64,000 bases of DNA from Streptomyces sp. NP160. Its GTDB lineage: Bacteria > Actinomycetota > Actinomycetes > Actinomycetales > Quadrisphaeraceae. Below the pieces are notes generated by a model. It searched no databases. It saw only the letters and a list, made by a program, of their open reading frames with translations, and was not told the DNA's origin. A program made the translations under genes and the position numbers. Positions within the stretch are counted from its first letter, which is position 1. Each line of letters starts with the position of its first letter. The stretch lies in NCBI RefSeq assembly GCF_006335115.1, contig NZ_VDMJ01000006.1, forward strand, positions 155,881 to 219,880, read 5' to 3'. Below are positions 9,498-21,840 of the stretch, piece after piece.

Positions 9498-10100
9498 GTG
9501 ACCAGCGACGCGACCGCCCCGCCGCCCCAGGCCCGTGCCCGCCTCCTCCAGCTCATCTCCGACCTCGCCGTGGTGCGGGGCCGGGTGACGCTCTCCTCCG
9601 GCGCGGAGGCCGACTACTACGTCGACCTGCGCCGCGTCACGCTGCACCACGAGGCCGCGCCCCTGGTCGGTGAGGTGCTGCTGGACCTGCTCGCCGAGCA
9701 GGTGCCCGGGGGCCTGGAGGGCGTCGACGCCGTCGGTGGGCTGACCATGGGCGCCGACCCCGTGGCCTGCGCCCTGCTGCACGCCTCCCGGTCGCGCGAG
9801 GCGGCGGGCGGCGCGGCGCGCCCCCTGGACGCCTTCGTGGTCCGGAAGGAGGCGAAGGCGCACGGCCTGCAGCGCCGCGTGGAGGGCCCCGACGTCGCGG
9901 GGCGCCGCGTCGTGGCCGTGGAGGACACCTCCACCACCGGCGGCTCCGTGCTCACCGCCGTGACCGCGCTGCGCGAGGCCGGTGCCGAGGTGGTGGCCGT
10001 GGCCGTCATCCTCGACCGGGCCACCGGCGCCAAGGAGGTCGTCGAGGCCCAGGGGCTGCCCTACCTCACCGCCTACTCCGTGGACGAGCTCGGGCTCTGA
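9498..10100 (+). CDS. pyrE: Orotate phosphoribosyltransferase
   Basis: The 200-aa type I phosphoribosyltransferase contains the OPRTase hallmarks: substrate-binding SSGAEADYYVDLRRV, flexible-loop RKEAKAHGLQRRVEG, and the PRPP-binding signature VVAVEDTSTTGGSVLTAV. It condenses orotate with PRPP to give OMP in pyrimidine synthesis. Length is normal for actinobacterial PyrE. Its last 28 bases overlap the 3' end of the convergent DedA gene. No other pyr gene is in the window. Confidence 0.95.
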   Translation: MTSDATAPPPQARARLLQLISDLAVVRGRVTLSSGAEADYYVDLRRVTLHHEAAPLVGEVLLDLLAEQVPGGLEGVDAVGGLTMGADPVACALLHASRSREAAGGAARPLDAFVVRKEAKAHGLQRRVEGPDVAGRRVVAVEDTSTTGGSVLTAVTALREAGAEVVAVAVILDRATGAKEVVEAQGLPYLTAYSVDELGL

Positions 10101-10735
10101 CCCGCGCTGCGCCCGTCGTCGTCGTGCTCCCCCTCGGGGGAGGTGCCGCGGCGGCGGGCCAGCCGCCGCCTCACCGCGGCCACCACCGGCACCACCACGG
10201 ACAGCGCCACCGCTGTGCCCGCCACCGCGTACGCCGCCGTCTTCAGCCACGGCACGGTGGCCGCGAAGTAGCCGAGCACGATCAGCCCCGCGCCCCAGAC
10301 CAGCGCCCCGGCGAGCGTGGCGGCGAGGAACTGCGAGTACCGCATCCGCGAGACGCCCGCGAGCACGGGGACGAAGGTGCGCGCCCACGGGATGAAGCGC
10401 GCCACCACCAGCGCCACCGGGCCGAAGCGCTCGTAGAACGCCTCCGCCCGGGCCAGGTGGGCGAGCACCTTGGGCGGCCGCTTCTCCAGCCAGGGCCGGC
10501 CGTAGCGGGCTCCGGTCCAGTAGCCCACGGCGTTGCCGAGCGTCGCGGCCACCGCCGTGCCCCCGGCCAGCAGCCACAGGCTCACGCCCGGTGACGCCTG
10601 GGCGACCAGGCCGGCCGTGAAGAGCACGGTGTCACCGGGCATCCAGAACGCCACGAGGATCCCGGACTCCACGAAGACGAGGCCCCACACCACCGCGTAG
10701 AGGGCCCCGGCGGACAGCTCGGCGAGGTCGGGCAC
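10073..10735 (-). CDS. DedA family membrane protein (VTT domain)
   Basis: This 220-aa polytopic membrane protein has the DedA/VTT signature: ESGILVAFWMPGDTVLFTAG near the N-terminus, ARFIPWARTFVPVLAGVSRM in the re-entrant region, and a following hydrophobic hairpin. DedA proteins act in the cytoplasmic membrane; some members are implicated in lipid-carrier or phospholipid translocation and envelope homeostasis. The C-terminal 35 residues are charged and cytosolic (RRRLARRRG). The 3' end overlaps pyrE by 28 bases tail to tail. The start ATG lies 22 bases from the stop of the HAD phosphatase gene upstream, so co-transcription is plausible. A second DedA gene is at 46918-47541. Confidence 0.9.
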   Translation of the reverse strand: MPDLAELSAGALYAVVWGLVFVESGILVAFWMPGDTVLFTAGLVAQASPGVSLWLLAGGTAVAATLGNAVGYWTGARYGRPWLEKRPPKVLAHLARAEAFYERFGPVALVVARFIPWARTFVPVLAGVSRMRYSQFLAATLAGALVWGAGLIVLGYFAATVPWLKTAAYAVAGTAVALSVVVPVVAAVRRRLARRRGTSPEGEHDDDGRSAGQSPSSSTE

Positions 10736-10757
10736 GGGCCTGGTCGCTCGCTCGTCG

Positions 10758-11537
10758 TCAGACGAGGTCGACGACGTCCGCGATCGAGTCGACGGTGCGG
10801 TGGGGGCGGAACGGGTAGCGCTCCACGTCGGTGCGGGAGGTGGAGCCCGTGAGCACGAGGATCGTCTCCAGTCCCGCCTCGATGCCGGCGACGACGTCGG
10901 TGTCCATCCGGTCGCCGATCATCACCGTGCTCTCGGAGTGCGCGTCGATGGCGTTGAGCGCCGAGCGGAACATCATGGGGTTGGGCTTGCCCACGTAGTA
11001 CGGCTCGCGACCCGTGATCTTGGTGATCATCGCCGCGACGGCGCCCGTGGCCGGCAGCTTGCCCTCCAGTGACGGCCCGGAGGCGTCGGGGTTGGTGGCG
11101 ATGAAGCGCGCGCCGCCCTCGATCAGCCGCACCGCGCGGGTGATCGCCGAGAACGAGTACGTGCGGGTCTCACCGAGCACCACGTAGTCGGGGTCGGTCT
11201 CCGTGAGCGTGTACCCGGCCTCGTGCAGCGCCGTGGTGAGGCCCGCCTCGCCGATCACGTACGCCGAGCCGCCGGGGTTCTGCTCCGCCAGGAACTGGGC
11301 GGTGGCCAGGGCCGAGGTCCAGATCGACTCCTCCGGCACGTCGAGCCCCGAGGCGTGCAGCCGGGCCCGCAGGTCGCGCGGGGTGTAGATCGAGTTGTTG
11401 GTGAGCACCAGGAAGCGTCGCTGCCGCTCCACCAGGCGCGCCAGGAAGGCGCTCGCGCCAGGGATGGCGGAGCCCTCGTGGACGAGGACGCCATCCATGT
11501 CCGTCAGCCACGTCACCGGGGCCGCTCGCTCGCTCAC
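10758..11537 (-). CDS. HAD-IIA family hydrolase (NagD-like phosphatase)
   Basis: The 259-aa product carries all HAD motifs. Motif I is [11 protein letters not shown] (nucleophile and acid Asp residues 12-16), motif II is LVLTNNS, the conserved Lys is in [11 protein letters not shown], and motif III is [17 protein letters not shown]. The long C2 cap between motif II and the Lys is that of subclass IIA (NagD, p-nitrophenyl phosphatase). Such enzymes dephosphorylate nucleotides or sugar phosphates; the in vivo substrate is unknown. It has a GTG or ATG start near 11537 and is probably first in a unit with the DedA gene. Confidence 0.93.
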   Translation of the reverse strand: MSERAAPVTWLTDMDGVLVHEGSAIPGASAFLARLVERQRRFLVLTNNSIYTPRDLRARLHASGLDVPEESIWTSALATAQFLAEQNPGGSAYVIGEAGLTTALHEAGYTLTETDPDYVVLGETRTYSFSAITRAVRLIEGGARFIATNPDASGPSLEGKLPATGAVAAMITKITGREPYYVGKPNPMMFRSALNAIDAHSESTVMIGDRMDTDVVAGIEAGLETILVLTGSTSRTDVERYPFRPHRTVDSIADVVDLV

Positions 11538-11598
11538 CCGGCCACAGTAGGCCGACGGGGTGATCGCGCGCGCGGCGCGCCGGGTGCGGCGGCGGGCG

Positions 11599-12606
11599 TC
11601 ACGACGTGGTCGTCTGCTCCCGGGGGGCGCCGGGAGCGCCGTCGGGCGGGGTGCCGCCCTGACCGCCCTGACCGCCGCCGCCGCTGGGGGCCGACATCCC
11701 GGTGGCCGCCTGGGTGGTCGCGTCGATGCCCACCCTGAGGTTCACCACGCAGCCGCTGGTGGCGTCGCCGGTGACCGTCGGGGTCTGGCTGGCGCCCTGG
11801 TCGTCGCTGAAGACGTTGTCCGTGGCGAGGCTCACCTGCGCGAGGTTGGTGACCGACTGCTCGTAGCCGCTGGTCGCGTAGACCGCGTCGCAGACGTCCT
11901 GCGGCAGGGCGACCTGGGAGGTCGCGATGGCGTTGCTCGCGTCGGTGATCGAGGAGGAGTCGGGGTAGACCTCGAAGTGGATGTGCGGCCACCGGCCGGA
12001 GTAGCAGGCCGGGAAGACGCTCGTGAACTCGACGCGGCCCGAGGAGTCCGCCACCTGCACCCCCCGCAGGTAGTTCTCCGACGTCAGGCCGTCGCTGTAC
12101 ATCGAGTACTTCCCGTCGCGGTCGCAGTGCCAGACGTAGACGGCCGCGCCCTCGTACGCGGCGCTCCCGTCCGCCAGGTCCACCAGGTCCAGCTGGAGCG
12201 TCATGGGGACGCCCTGCGCCGTCGTGGTGGACGTGCCGAAGCTGGAGCGGATGTCGGACCTGATGATGCCGCTCTCCTCCAGCGCGTCCGGGCCGTTGGA
12301 GCCGTCGCCGGGGTAGGGGCCGGCCGTCTCCTCCGGGATCTCCGCCAGCGCGGAGGACGCGGTCGTGGCGCTCGTCGACGAGGTGGAGGAGGAGGTGCTC
12401 GCAGCCTCCGAGCTGCCGCACGCGGCCAGCACGCCGGCGGCGGCGCCCGCGCCGCCCAGCTGCAGCAGGCGGCGCCGGTCGAGCAGGGTCGCCACGTCGA
12501 AGGCGACGCCCTGGTCGTCGACGTCCTCGTGCTGGCGCGGAAGGACCCGCCCCTCGTAGGTGCGCAGCTCCGGGTCCGCGCCGCGCCTGCTCCGGAAGAT
12601 GCCCAT
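11599..12606 (-). CDS. Intradiol ring-cleavage dioxygenase-like Tat lipoprotein
   Basis: The start is ATG at 12606, with GGAG 6-8 bases upstream (335 aa). The first 60 residues contain a twin-arginine plus lipobox export signal, RRRLLQLGG followed by GVLAACGSS, then a Ser/Thr-rich linker. This predicts Tat export and lipidation on the membrane outer face. The catalytic domain resembles protocatechuate/catechol 1,2-dioxygenases. A first Tyr lies in GKYSMYSDG, and the motif [21 protein letters not shown] supplies the second Tyr and the His-x-His Fe(III) ligands, so the iron site looks complete. The tail is Gly/Pro-rich. Exported intradiol-like proteins are common in Streptomyces-type bacteria, with unclear substrates (aromatics, plant polymers). 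A longer upstream frame exists but lacks sense as protein. Confidence 0.87.
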   Translation of the reverse strand: MGIFRSRRGADPELRTYEGRVLPRQHEDVDDQGVAFDVATLLDRRRLLQLGGAGAAAGVLAACGSSEAASTSSSTSSTSATTASSALAEIPEETAGPYPGDGSNGPDALEESGIIRSDIRSSFGTSTTTAQGVPMTLQLDLVDLADGSAAYEGAAVYVWHCDRDGKYSMYSDGLTSENYLRGVQVADSSGRVEFTSVFPACYSGRWPHIHFEVYPDSSSITDASNAIATSQVALPQDVCDAVYATSGYEQSVTNLAQVSLATDNVFSDDQGASQTPTVTGDATSGCVVNLRVGIDATTQAATGMSAPSGGGGQGGQGGTPPDGAPGAPREQTTTS

Positions 12607-12743
12607 GACCGCTCCGTCCCTCTGCGGCTCCGCGCTGCGCGGGGCCGGCCTGCGACCAGGTTGGGGCGGGCGCCGGCTCCGCCCCTGGGAGCTCGCTAGG
12701 TGCCCGCTGTGGAGGTCGGACGCCCGGGCGGCAGGCTGTCCGC

Positions 12744-13442
12744 GTGGTGGGGCGGACGGCGGTGGGGCGCGCTGGGGACGACGACGAGCGGGCGCGCGTG
12801 GTCGGCGTCGGTCCCTGGGCGGACGAGCGGGGCGGGACGCCGCCCGAGGACCCCCGGCTCGACCCGCAGCTGCTGCGCGAGGGCGACCGGCGCAACGTCG
12901 TCGACGGGTACCGCTACTGGACCGAGGCGGCGATCCGCGCCGACCTCGCGGAGCGCCGCGCGCGCGACTGGCCGGGTGCTGAGCTGCACGTGGCCGTCGA
13001 GGGCTTCCAGCACGACATGAACGTCGGCTCGGTGGCGCGCACGGCCAACGCCGCCGGTGCGGCGGGCTTCCACGTGGTGGCGGACCGCCGCTGGAACCGC
13101 CGCGGCGCGATGGCCACGGACAGGTACCTGTCCGTCCACCACCACGCGGGTGCCGCCGACCTGCTGGTCTGGGCGCGGGAGCGCGCCCTCGTGGTGGTGG
13201 GCCTGGACAACGCGCCGGGCGCGGTGCCGCTGGAGACGACGGACCTGCCCGCCCGGTGCCTGCTCGTGGTGGGTTCCGAGGGCCCGGGCCTGTCGGAGGA
13301 GGTGCTGGCGGCCAGCGCGCTGCTGGTGGAGATCGCCCAGTTCGGATCGACGAGGTCGATGAACGCCGGCGCGGCGGCCGCGGTGGCGGTGCACGCGTGG
13401 CTGCGCCGCCACGCGTTCGGGCAGGTGCCACCGACCGGGTGA
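12744..13442 (+). CDS. TrmH/SpoU family RNA 2'-O-methyltransferase
   Basis: The up-to-232-aa product shows the trefoil-knot SPOUT motifs in order: VEGFQHDMNVGSVARTANAAG (motif 1 region), CLLVVGSEGPGLS (motif 2) and FGSTRSMNAGAAAAVAVHAW (motif 3). These build the SAM-binding knot that methylates the ribose 2'-OH of tRNA or rRNA. The exact target nucleotide cannot be told. GTG at 12744 is the longest start; GTG at 12798 is in frame and gives a more typical N-terminus. The gene is divergent from the dioxygenase lipoprotein and appears monocistronic. Confidence 0.9.
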   Translation: MVGRTAVGRAGDDDERARVVGVGPWADERGGTPPEDPRLDPQLLREGDRRNVVDGYRYWTEAAIRADLAERRARDWPGAELHVAVEGFQHDMNVGSVARTANAAGAAGFHVVADRRWNRRGAMATDRYLSVHHHAGAADLLVWARERALVVVGLDNAPGAVPLETTDLPARCLLVVGSEGPGLSEEVLAASALLVEIAQFGSTRSMNAGAAAAVAVHAWLRRHAFGQVPPTG

Positions 13443-13546
13443 CCGGAACTGGTTGCCGCAGGTGATCGATGTGCGGTCCTGAGGCAACGGTGTGAGCGTT
13501 CCCAGCGGTCTCCGCCACGGGAGGTGGGGGCCGTGAGGAGCGCGAC

Positions 13547-13872
13547 GTGCCACACCCACCCACCCCGGCCACCGGGCAGCCCGCCAGGAAGCGGCTGGCC
13601 GACCTGGCCTTCGACATCCGCTCGGTGATCGGCGCCCTGTTCGTCGTCTACGGGCTGGTCTGCCTGGTCTGGGGGCTCGTCTCGTTCCCGCAGGCCGCCG
13701 CCGAGAAGACCGGCGGCGTGAACCTGAACCTCTGGGCCGGCCTCGGCATGCTCGTCATGGGGGCCGCCTTCCTCGTCTGGGTCGTGGCGCGGCCGCTGAC
13801 CCAGGACGACCCCGCGGTCCGCGAGGCCCTCGAGGCCGAGGCCGCTGACGGCGACGACGAGGGAGGCCGCCC

Positions 13873-13876
<4 letters not shown>
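13547..13876 (+). CDS. Small two-helix membrane protein coupled to an SSS symporter
   Basis: This 109-aa protein has a basic N-terminus, two predicted membrane helices (about residues 28-47, VIGALFVVYGLVCLVWGL, and 62-83, LNLWAGLGMLVMGAAFLVWV) and an acidic Asp/Glu-rich tail. Its stop overlaps the symporter start in GTGA (13873-13876), so translation is coupled. Small accessory membrane proteins precede several SSS transporters (for example YjcH before ActP), but no homology to those is claimed. Function is unknown; an assembly or regulatory role for the symporter is inferred from coupling alone. Confidence 0.8.
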
Positions 13877-15579
<1,703 letters not shown>

Positions 15580-15626
15580 CCCGGTGGGAGGATCAGCGGC
15601 GAAGCTCACACGAGGAGGGACCACGC

Positions 15627-16655
<1,029 letters not shown>

Positions 16656-16670
16656 GCGACCCCTCGAGCA

Positions 16671-16704
16671 CGAAGGCCCCCCGGCAGCAGCCGGGGGGCC
16701 TTCG
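16671..16704 (+). terminator. Hairpin terminator after fbaA
   Basis: A perfect 15-bp stem, CGAAGGCCCCCCGGC (16671-16685) and its complement (16690-16704), closes on the loop AGCA, 15 bases after the fbaA stop. It lacks a T-tract. It separates fbaA from the convergent STAS gene and can serve both. Confidence 0.88.
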
Positions 16705-16778
16705 TCGTGGTGGGCGGACCCGTGCGCCGGGCTGCGCGGGACCGCTGACGCGCGCCGGTGCGGCGGGGGAGGCGAGCG

Positions 16779-17189
16779 TCAGGCGACGAGGCCGCCGCCG
16801 GGGCCGTCGCTGCCGTCGTCGCTGCCGTCCGGGAGGGTGTGGTCGATGCCGGGGTCGTCCTCGACCACGCGCAGGACCTGGCTGATGCTCGTCACCTGGA
16901 TGAGGAAGCGGACGAGGTCGGGCGGACGGATGAGTACGAGCTTCGCCGGGCTGCGGGAGGCCAGCCGCGCGAGGAACGCCACGCCCGTGGAGTCCATGAA
17001 CGTGACGTTGCGGACGTCGACCTCCACCGGCAGGCCCGAGGCCTCCGCGTCGGCCGAGGCCTCCAGGAGGTCCTGGCCGAGCTCGGCGTCGACCTCTCCG
17101 GTCAGCACCACGCGCGTCTTGCGACTGCCGAGGATGACGTGGACGGACCCGGGCTCGCCCCCGTCCTGCACCTGCTCGTGACCTGCCAC
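16779..17189 (-). CDS. STAS-domain anti-sigma factor antagonist
   Basis: The product of about 136 aa has the STAS fold pattern of SpoIIAA-type anti-anti-sigma factors: TRVVLTGEVDAELGQDL, then VEVDVRNVTFMDSTGVAFLARL, with the phosphorylatable Ser in the D-S-T-G motif. Such proteins bind anti-sigma kinases of the SpoIIAB/RsbW type until phosphorylated. The C-terminus adds an acidic Asp/Gly-rich tail (PDGSDDGSDG). The GTG at 17189 is chosen because GGAGG lies about 10 bases upstream; GTG at 17195 or 17210 is possible. A second STAS gene lies just upstream in the same orientation. No partner kinase is in the window. Confidence 0.85.
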   Translation of the reverse strand: MAGHEQVQDGGEPGSVHVILGSRKTRVVLTGEVDAELGQDLLEASADAEASGLPVEVDVRNVTFMDSTGVAFLARLASRSPAKLVLIRPPDLVRFLIQVTSISQVLRVVEDDPGIDHTLPDGSDDGSDGPGGGLVA

Positions 17190-17369
17190 CCGCACCTCAC
17201 CTCCACTCACGCCACACCGCTCCCCGTCCGCGGCGACCGCTGCACCCGCTGTCTGGAGCGCGCACGGCTCCCCGGACGATACGGGGTGGGTGGCCCCGGA
17301 CGGCAGCGGCCCGCCCGGAGCACCTCCCACCAGCGCCCGGACGGCGGACGGGCCCCGCCCAGCGGGCTC

Positions 17370-17726
17370 TCAGGTCGTCGGGCTGCGCCACGGTCCCGGG
17401 CTCGACGACGGGGCGCAGCGGTGCTCGACGTCGACCTCGTAGCAGTCCAGGGCGCCGCACAGCTCCAGCACGAAGCCGACCCGCTCGTCCGCGCCCCGCA
17501 GGACGGCGCGCGCCCCCGAGCGCTTGGCCGTCTCCGCCAGCGCGATGAGGAAGGCGGCGCCGGCGGAGTCCACGAAGGCCACCGAGCACAGGTCCACGAC
17601 GACCTCGTCCACGCCCGGACCGCCGGCCAGGGCGGTGAGCTCCGGGAAGCGCGCGCGCTCGGCCAGGTCCAGGTCACCGTCTGCGCGGACGCTCAGCGTC
17701 GTGCCCGTGACACCGCCCTCGATCAC
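17370..17726 (-). CDS. Second STAS-domain protein (anti-sigma antagonist-like)
   Basis: This 118-aa STAS protein has TTLSVRADGDLDLAERARF, then VDEVVVDLCSVAFVDSAGAAFLIAL, with D-S-A-G at the phosphorylation position, and ARAVLRGADERVGFVLELCG. It is a diverged paralogue of the neighbouring STAS gene 180 bases downstream, and the two may act on different anti-sigma kinases. GTG at 17726 is taken as the start; a longer frame upstream is Arg/Pro-rich and would cover the repeat array, so it was not used. It is divergent from the DUF3151 gene across a 148-base gap with a 10-bp tandem repeat. Confidence 0.82.
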   Translation of the reverse strand: MIEGGVTGTTLSVRADGDLDLAERARFPELTALAGGPGVDEVVVDLCSVAFVDSAGAAFLIALAETAKRSGARAVLRGADERVGFVLELCGALDCYEVDVEHRCAPSSSPGPWRSPTT

Positions 17727-17760
17727 GGACAGCGACGGTAGCCCACCGGAGCGCACACGG

Positions 17761-17798
17761 TGCACGCCGGTGCACGCCGGTGCACGCCGGTGCACGCG
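17761..17798 (+). repeat. 10-bp tandem repeat TGCACGCCGG in a divergent promoter region
   Basis: Three perfect tandem copies of TGCACGCCGG (17761-17790) are followed by a partial fourth (TGCACGCGG). The unit length equals one helical turn, so each GTGCAC palindrome lies on the same DNA face. The array lies between the divergent STAS (start 17726) and DUF3151 (start 17875) genes, where a cooperative DNA-binding protein could act on both. No known operator was recognised. Confidence 0.8.
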
Positions 17799-17874
17799 GC
17801 TGCAGCGCCTCGTCCGACCCTCGCCTGCGCGGCCCCGGCCTGCCGGTCGGGCCGGGCGGCGGCAGGATGCTGGC

Positions 17875-18357
17875 ATGTCCTCCCCGATGTCCCTGCCGAC
17901 CCCGGGCGCCGCCGGGAGCCACGGCGGCACCGTGCCGGGTCCGCCCCCCACGCTGCTGCCCGACGACGGGCCGGAGGCCGCCGCGGCGGCGCTGCTGCGC
18001 GACGAGGTCGACCCCGCCGACGTCGCCGCCGCGCACCCGGCTGCCAGCCTCGCCTGGTCGGTGCTGGCCACGCGCGCGTACGCGGCGGGCCAGCTGGTGG
18101 AGGCCTACGCCTACGCACGCACCGGCTACCACCGCGGGCTGGACGCCCTGCGCCGGGCCGGGTGGCGCGGCGCCGGCCCCGTGCCGTGGCACCACGAGCC
18201 CAACCGCGGGTTCCTGCGGTCGCTGGCCGTCCTGGGGCGCGCCGCCCGCGCCATCGGCGAGGACGACGAGGCGGACCGCTGCACGCAGTTCCTCAGCGCC
18301 TGCGACCCCGACGCGGCCGACCGCCTGGGCGGCGACCTCACCCCGGGGACCTCGTGA
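17875..18357 (+). CDS. DUF3151 family protein
   Basis: This 160-aa actinobacterial protein of unknown function has the DUF3151 features of an N-terminal LLPDDGPEAAAAALL segment, helical repeats (AHPAASLAWSVLATRAYAAG, EAYAYARTGYHRGLDALR) and GPVPWHHEPNRGFLRSL before the C-terminal helices. The pattern looks TPR-like, but no repeat was scored. In many actinobacteria this gene lies near fbaA and purA, as here, supporting the call. ATG at 17875 is the start; its stop overlaps the next start in GTGA, so it is translationally coupled to the FAD-binding protein. Confidence 0.85.
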   Translation: MSSPMSLPTPGAAGSHGGTVPGPPPTLLPDDGPEAAAAALLRDEVDPADVAAAHPAASLAWSVLATRAYAAGQLVEAYAYARTGYHRGLDALRRAGWRGAGPVPWHHEPNRGFLRSLAVLGRAARAIGEDDEADRCTQFLSACDPDAADRLGGDLTPGTS

Positions 18358-19403
18358 GCCCGGCGGACGCACCCGCCGCCGGCGGCTCGCCCCGGGTCGA
18401 CGTCGTCGGTACCGGGATCTCCGGCGTCGCCTGCGCGCAGGCCCTGGTGGGGGCCGGCTTCGACGTCCGGGTCCTCGACCGCGGCCGCCGGCCCGGGGGG
18501 CGGCTCGGCCTGCGCAGGGTGGAGCTCGCCGACGGCTCCCAGCACCTCGTCGACACCGGGGCCGCCTACTTCACCGTCTCCGACCCCGACTTCGCCGCCC
18601 TCGCCGCGGGCTGGAGCACCGACGGCCTGGCGCACCCCTGGACCGACACCTTCAGCCTGCTCGGCCCCGACGGGCCCCGCGGCACCAAGGCCGGCCCGCA
18701 GCGCTGGAGCGCCCCCGGCGGGCTGCGCTCCCTGGTCGAGCGGCTCGCCGCGGGGCTGGAGGTGACCTCCGGCCACGCGGTCAGGTCGGTGGGCGTGGCC
18801 GACGGGATGCCCGCGCTGGACGGCCGGCCGGCCGACGCGGTGGTCCTCGCCATGCCCGACCCGCAGGCGGGCCGGCTGCTCGACGTCGAGGCCTCACCCG
18901 GCCTGGCGTCGGCCCGGCGCGTGCTGTCGCGACCGTGGGACGCCGTCATCACCGTCTACGCCGCGTGGGACGAGGCCTGGTGGCCGGCGCTGGACGCCGG
19001 CTTCGTGGCCGACGACGACCTGGTCTCCCTCCTCGCCGACGACGGCTCCCGCCGCGGGGACGGCGCCCCGGTGCTCGTCGCCCACACCACCGCCGACGCG
19101 GCGCGGGGCGCCCTCGGAGACCCCGACTCCCTGGTCCGGCCCGTGCTGGAGCGGCTGCCCCACCTCCTGGGCGCGGCCCCCGGCGACGTGCCGGAGCCCC
19201 GCGCGGCCGCCGCCCACCGGTGGTCCTTCGCGTCGCCGTCCCAGGTGCACGACGCTCCGCACCTCCTCACGGCCGTCGCCGGTGGCCTGCTGGGCGTCTG
19301 CGGCGACGCCTGGGCCGCCACGTCCAGCGGCAGGCCGCGCGTGGAGCAGGCCTGGCGCTCCGGGCGGGACCTCGGCCGCGAGCTGGCCGAGCGCCTCGCC
19401 TGA
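18354..19403 (+). CDS. FAD-dependent amine oxidase-like (renalase-type) protein
   Basis: The 349-aa protein begins with a Rossmann FAD-binding motif, VDVVGTGISGVACAQALVGAG, followed by the GG-doublet motif RGRRPGGRLGLR and DTGAAYFTVSDPDF, a combination typical of bacterial renalase-like/NAD(P)-binding amine oxidase proteins. The C-terminal GVCGDAWAATSSGRPRVEQAW matches the FAD-closing motif (GD). Renalases oxidise isomeric forms of NAD(P)H; whether this one does is unknown. GTG at 18354 overlaps the DUF3151 stop by 4 bases, indicating coupled translation. It is convergent with the lipid kinase gene. Confidence 0.85.
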   Translation: MSPADAPAAGGSPRVDVVGTGISGVACAQALVGAGFDVRVLDRGRRPGGRLGLRRVELADGSQHLVDTGAAYFTVSDPDFAALAAGWSTDGLAHPWTDTFSLLGPDGPRGTKAGPQRWSAPGGLRSLVERLAAGLEVTSGHAVRSVGVADGMPALDGRPADAVVLAMPDPQAGRLLDVEASPGLASARRVLSRPWDAVITVYAAWDEAWWPALDAGFVADDDLVSLLADDGSRRGDGAPVLVAHTTADAARGALGDPDSLVRPVLERLPHLLGAAPGDVPEPRAAAAHRWSFASPSQVHDAPHLLTAVAGGLLGVCGDAWAATSSGRPRVEQAWRSGRDLGRELAERLA

Positions 19404-19418
19404 CGCGGGGCCGGCCGC

Positions 19419-20390
19419 TCAGCGGGGCACGAGCACCTGCCACGCGTCCCCGGCGCAGCGCCAGCGCCAGCGGGTGCGGGCCTGCGAGAGGTCGCCGTCG
19501 GCGTTCACCTCGAACGCGCGCCCGTCCACCGCCTCGACCACCACGTCGGCCCCGCGGACCGTGGCGGTGTCGCGCCGCTCCACGTGCTGGCCGCGGACCA
19601 TCGCCGCCGCGAACCCCGCGCGCGCCAGCGGTCCCGTGGCTCCCGAGACCACCACGTCCACCAGCCCGTCGTGGGGGGTGGCCAGCGGGGACAGGCGCGC
19701 ACCGCCGCCCACGGTGCTGCCGAGGTTGACCGCCACGAGCAGCACGCCGGAGCTCCCGTCGTGCACCACCTCGCCGTCCACCACCACCCGCAGGTGCCAG
19801 GGCCGGGCGGCCACCCCCGCCGCGAGCGCGCCCGCCGGGTAGGCCAGCGCCCGCAGCGCCCTCTTCGCCGTCTTCGCGCGCTTGGACGCCGAGACCCCGA
19901 TGCCGGCGTGCACGGCGTTGACCACCACGCCGTCCTCCCGGCCGTGCTCGTCGAGGGACACCACGAGCTCCACCGGCGAGGGGCGCCCCTCCACCGCGGT
20001 GCGCGCCGCCAGCGAGGCGGCGCCCACCTGCAGGCCCAGGCTGCGGGCGAGGTCGTTGCCGGTGCCGAGGGGCACCAGGCCGATCGGGCCCACCCCGCGC
20101 ACCCGCTCCAGCCCGCCGAGGGAGTGCAGCGCGCTGATGGCCGCGTGCACGGACCCGTCACCGCCGAGCACCACCAGGCGGCGCCCGTCCAGCCCCGCCA
20201 GGGCCCGGCGCAGGTCGTCGGGGCCGCCGGTGCGGGCCACCTCGAGGCCGCCGGGCGGCAGCGAGGCCTCCAGCACCGCCAGGGCGTCGCGCGCGGCGGG
20301 CGTGCGCGCCGAGCCGGCGCTGGCGTTCACCACCGCCAGGGCCGCGCTGACGACCTCCACCGGTGGCTGGTCGGGCTCGTGGCTGCTCAC
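19419..20390 (-). CDS. Diacylglycerol/lipid kinase family protein (DAGK catalytic domain)
   Basis: The 323-aa product (GTG at 20390) has the DAGK_cat motifs LVVLGGDGSVHAAISAL (GGDG nucleotide-binding loop) and GLVPLGTGNDLARSLGL, followed by a C-terminal beta-sandwich segment (LLVAVNLGSTVGGG, HDGLVDVVVSG). Bacterial members phosphorylate diacylglycerol, ceramide or related lipids at the membrane. The longer frame to 20471 adds a Cys/Arg-rich stretch that does not look like this family. It is convergent with the amine oxidase-like gene and divergent from purA. Confidence 0.87.
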   Translation of the reverse strand: MSSHEPDQPPVEVVSAALAVVNASAGSARTPAARDALAVLEASLPPGGLEVARTGGPDDLRRALAGLDGRRLVVLGGDGSVHAAISALHSLGGLERVRGVGPIGLVPLGTGNDLARSLGLQVGAASLAARTAVEGRPSPVELVVSLDEHGREDGVVVNAVHAGIGVSASKRAKTAKRALRALAYPAGALAAGVAARPWHLRVVVDGEVVHDGSSGVLLVAVNLGSTVGGGARLSPLATPHDGLVDVVVSGATGPLARAGFAAAMVRGQHVERRDTATVRGADVVVEAVDGRAFEVNADGDLSQARTRWRWRCAGDAWQVLVPR

Positions 20391-20499
20391 CGGGCCAGGG
20401 TCGCAGCACCCGGGGGCCGTGCGCCGCACCCGAGCACCCGCGCCGGAGCACCCCCGTACGAGCACGGGCACGGATTCGGGCCGGGACCGCCGGACCCGC

Positions 20500-21835
<1,336 letters not shown>

Positions 21836-21840
21836 GACCC

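Noticed and set aside
12607..13617. N-terminal extension of the dioxygenase gene to 672 aa
   Set aside because: The extension is Pro/Arg-rich antisense of the SpoU gene; the Tat signal and SD support the ATG at 12606.
17760..17874. Upstream extension of the DUF3151 frame across the tandem repeats
   Set aside because: The extended text is repeat translation and Arg/Pro-rich; conserved family sequence begins after ATG 17875.
20391..20471. Longer N-terminus of the lipid kinase
   Set aside because: The added residues are Cys/Arg-rich without family similarity and run towards the purA promoter.
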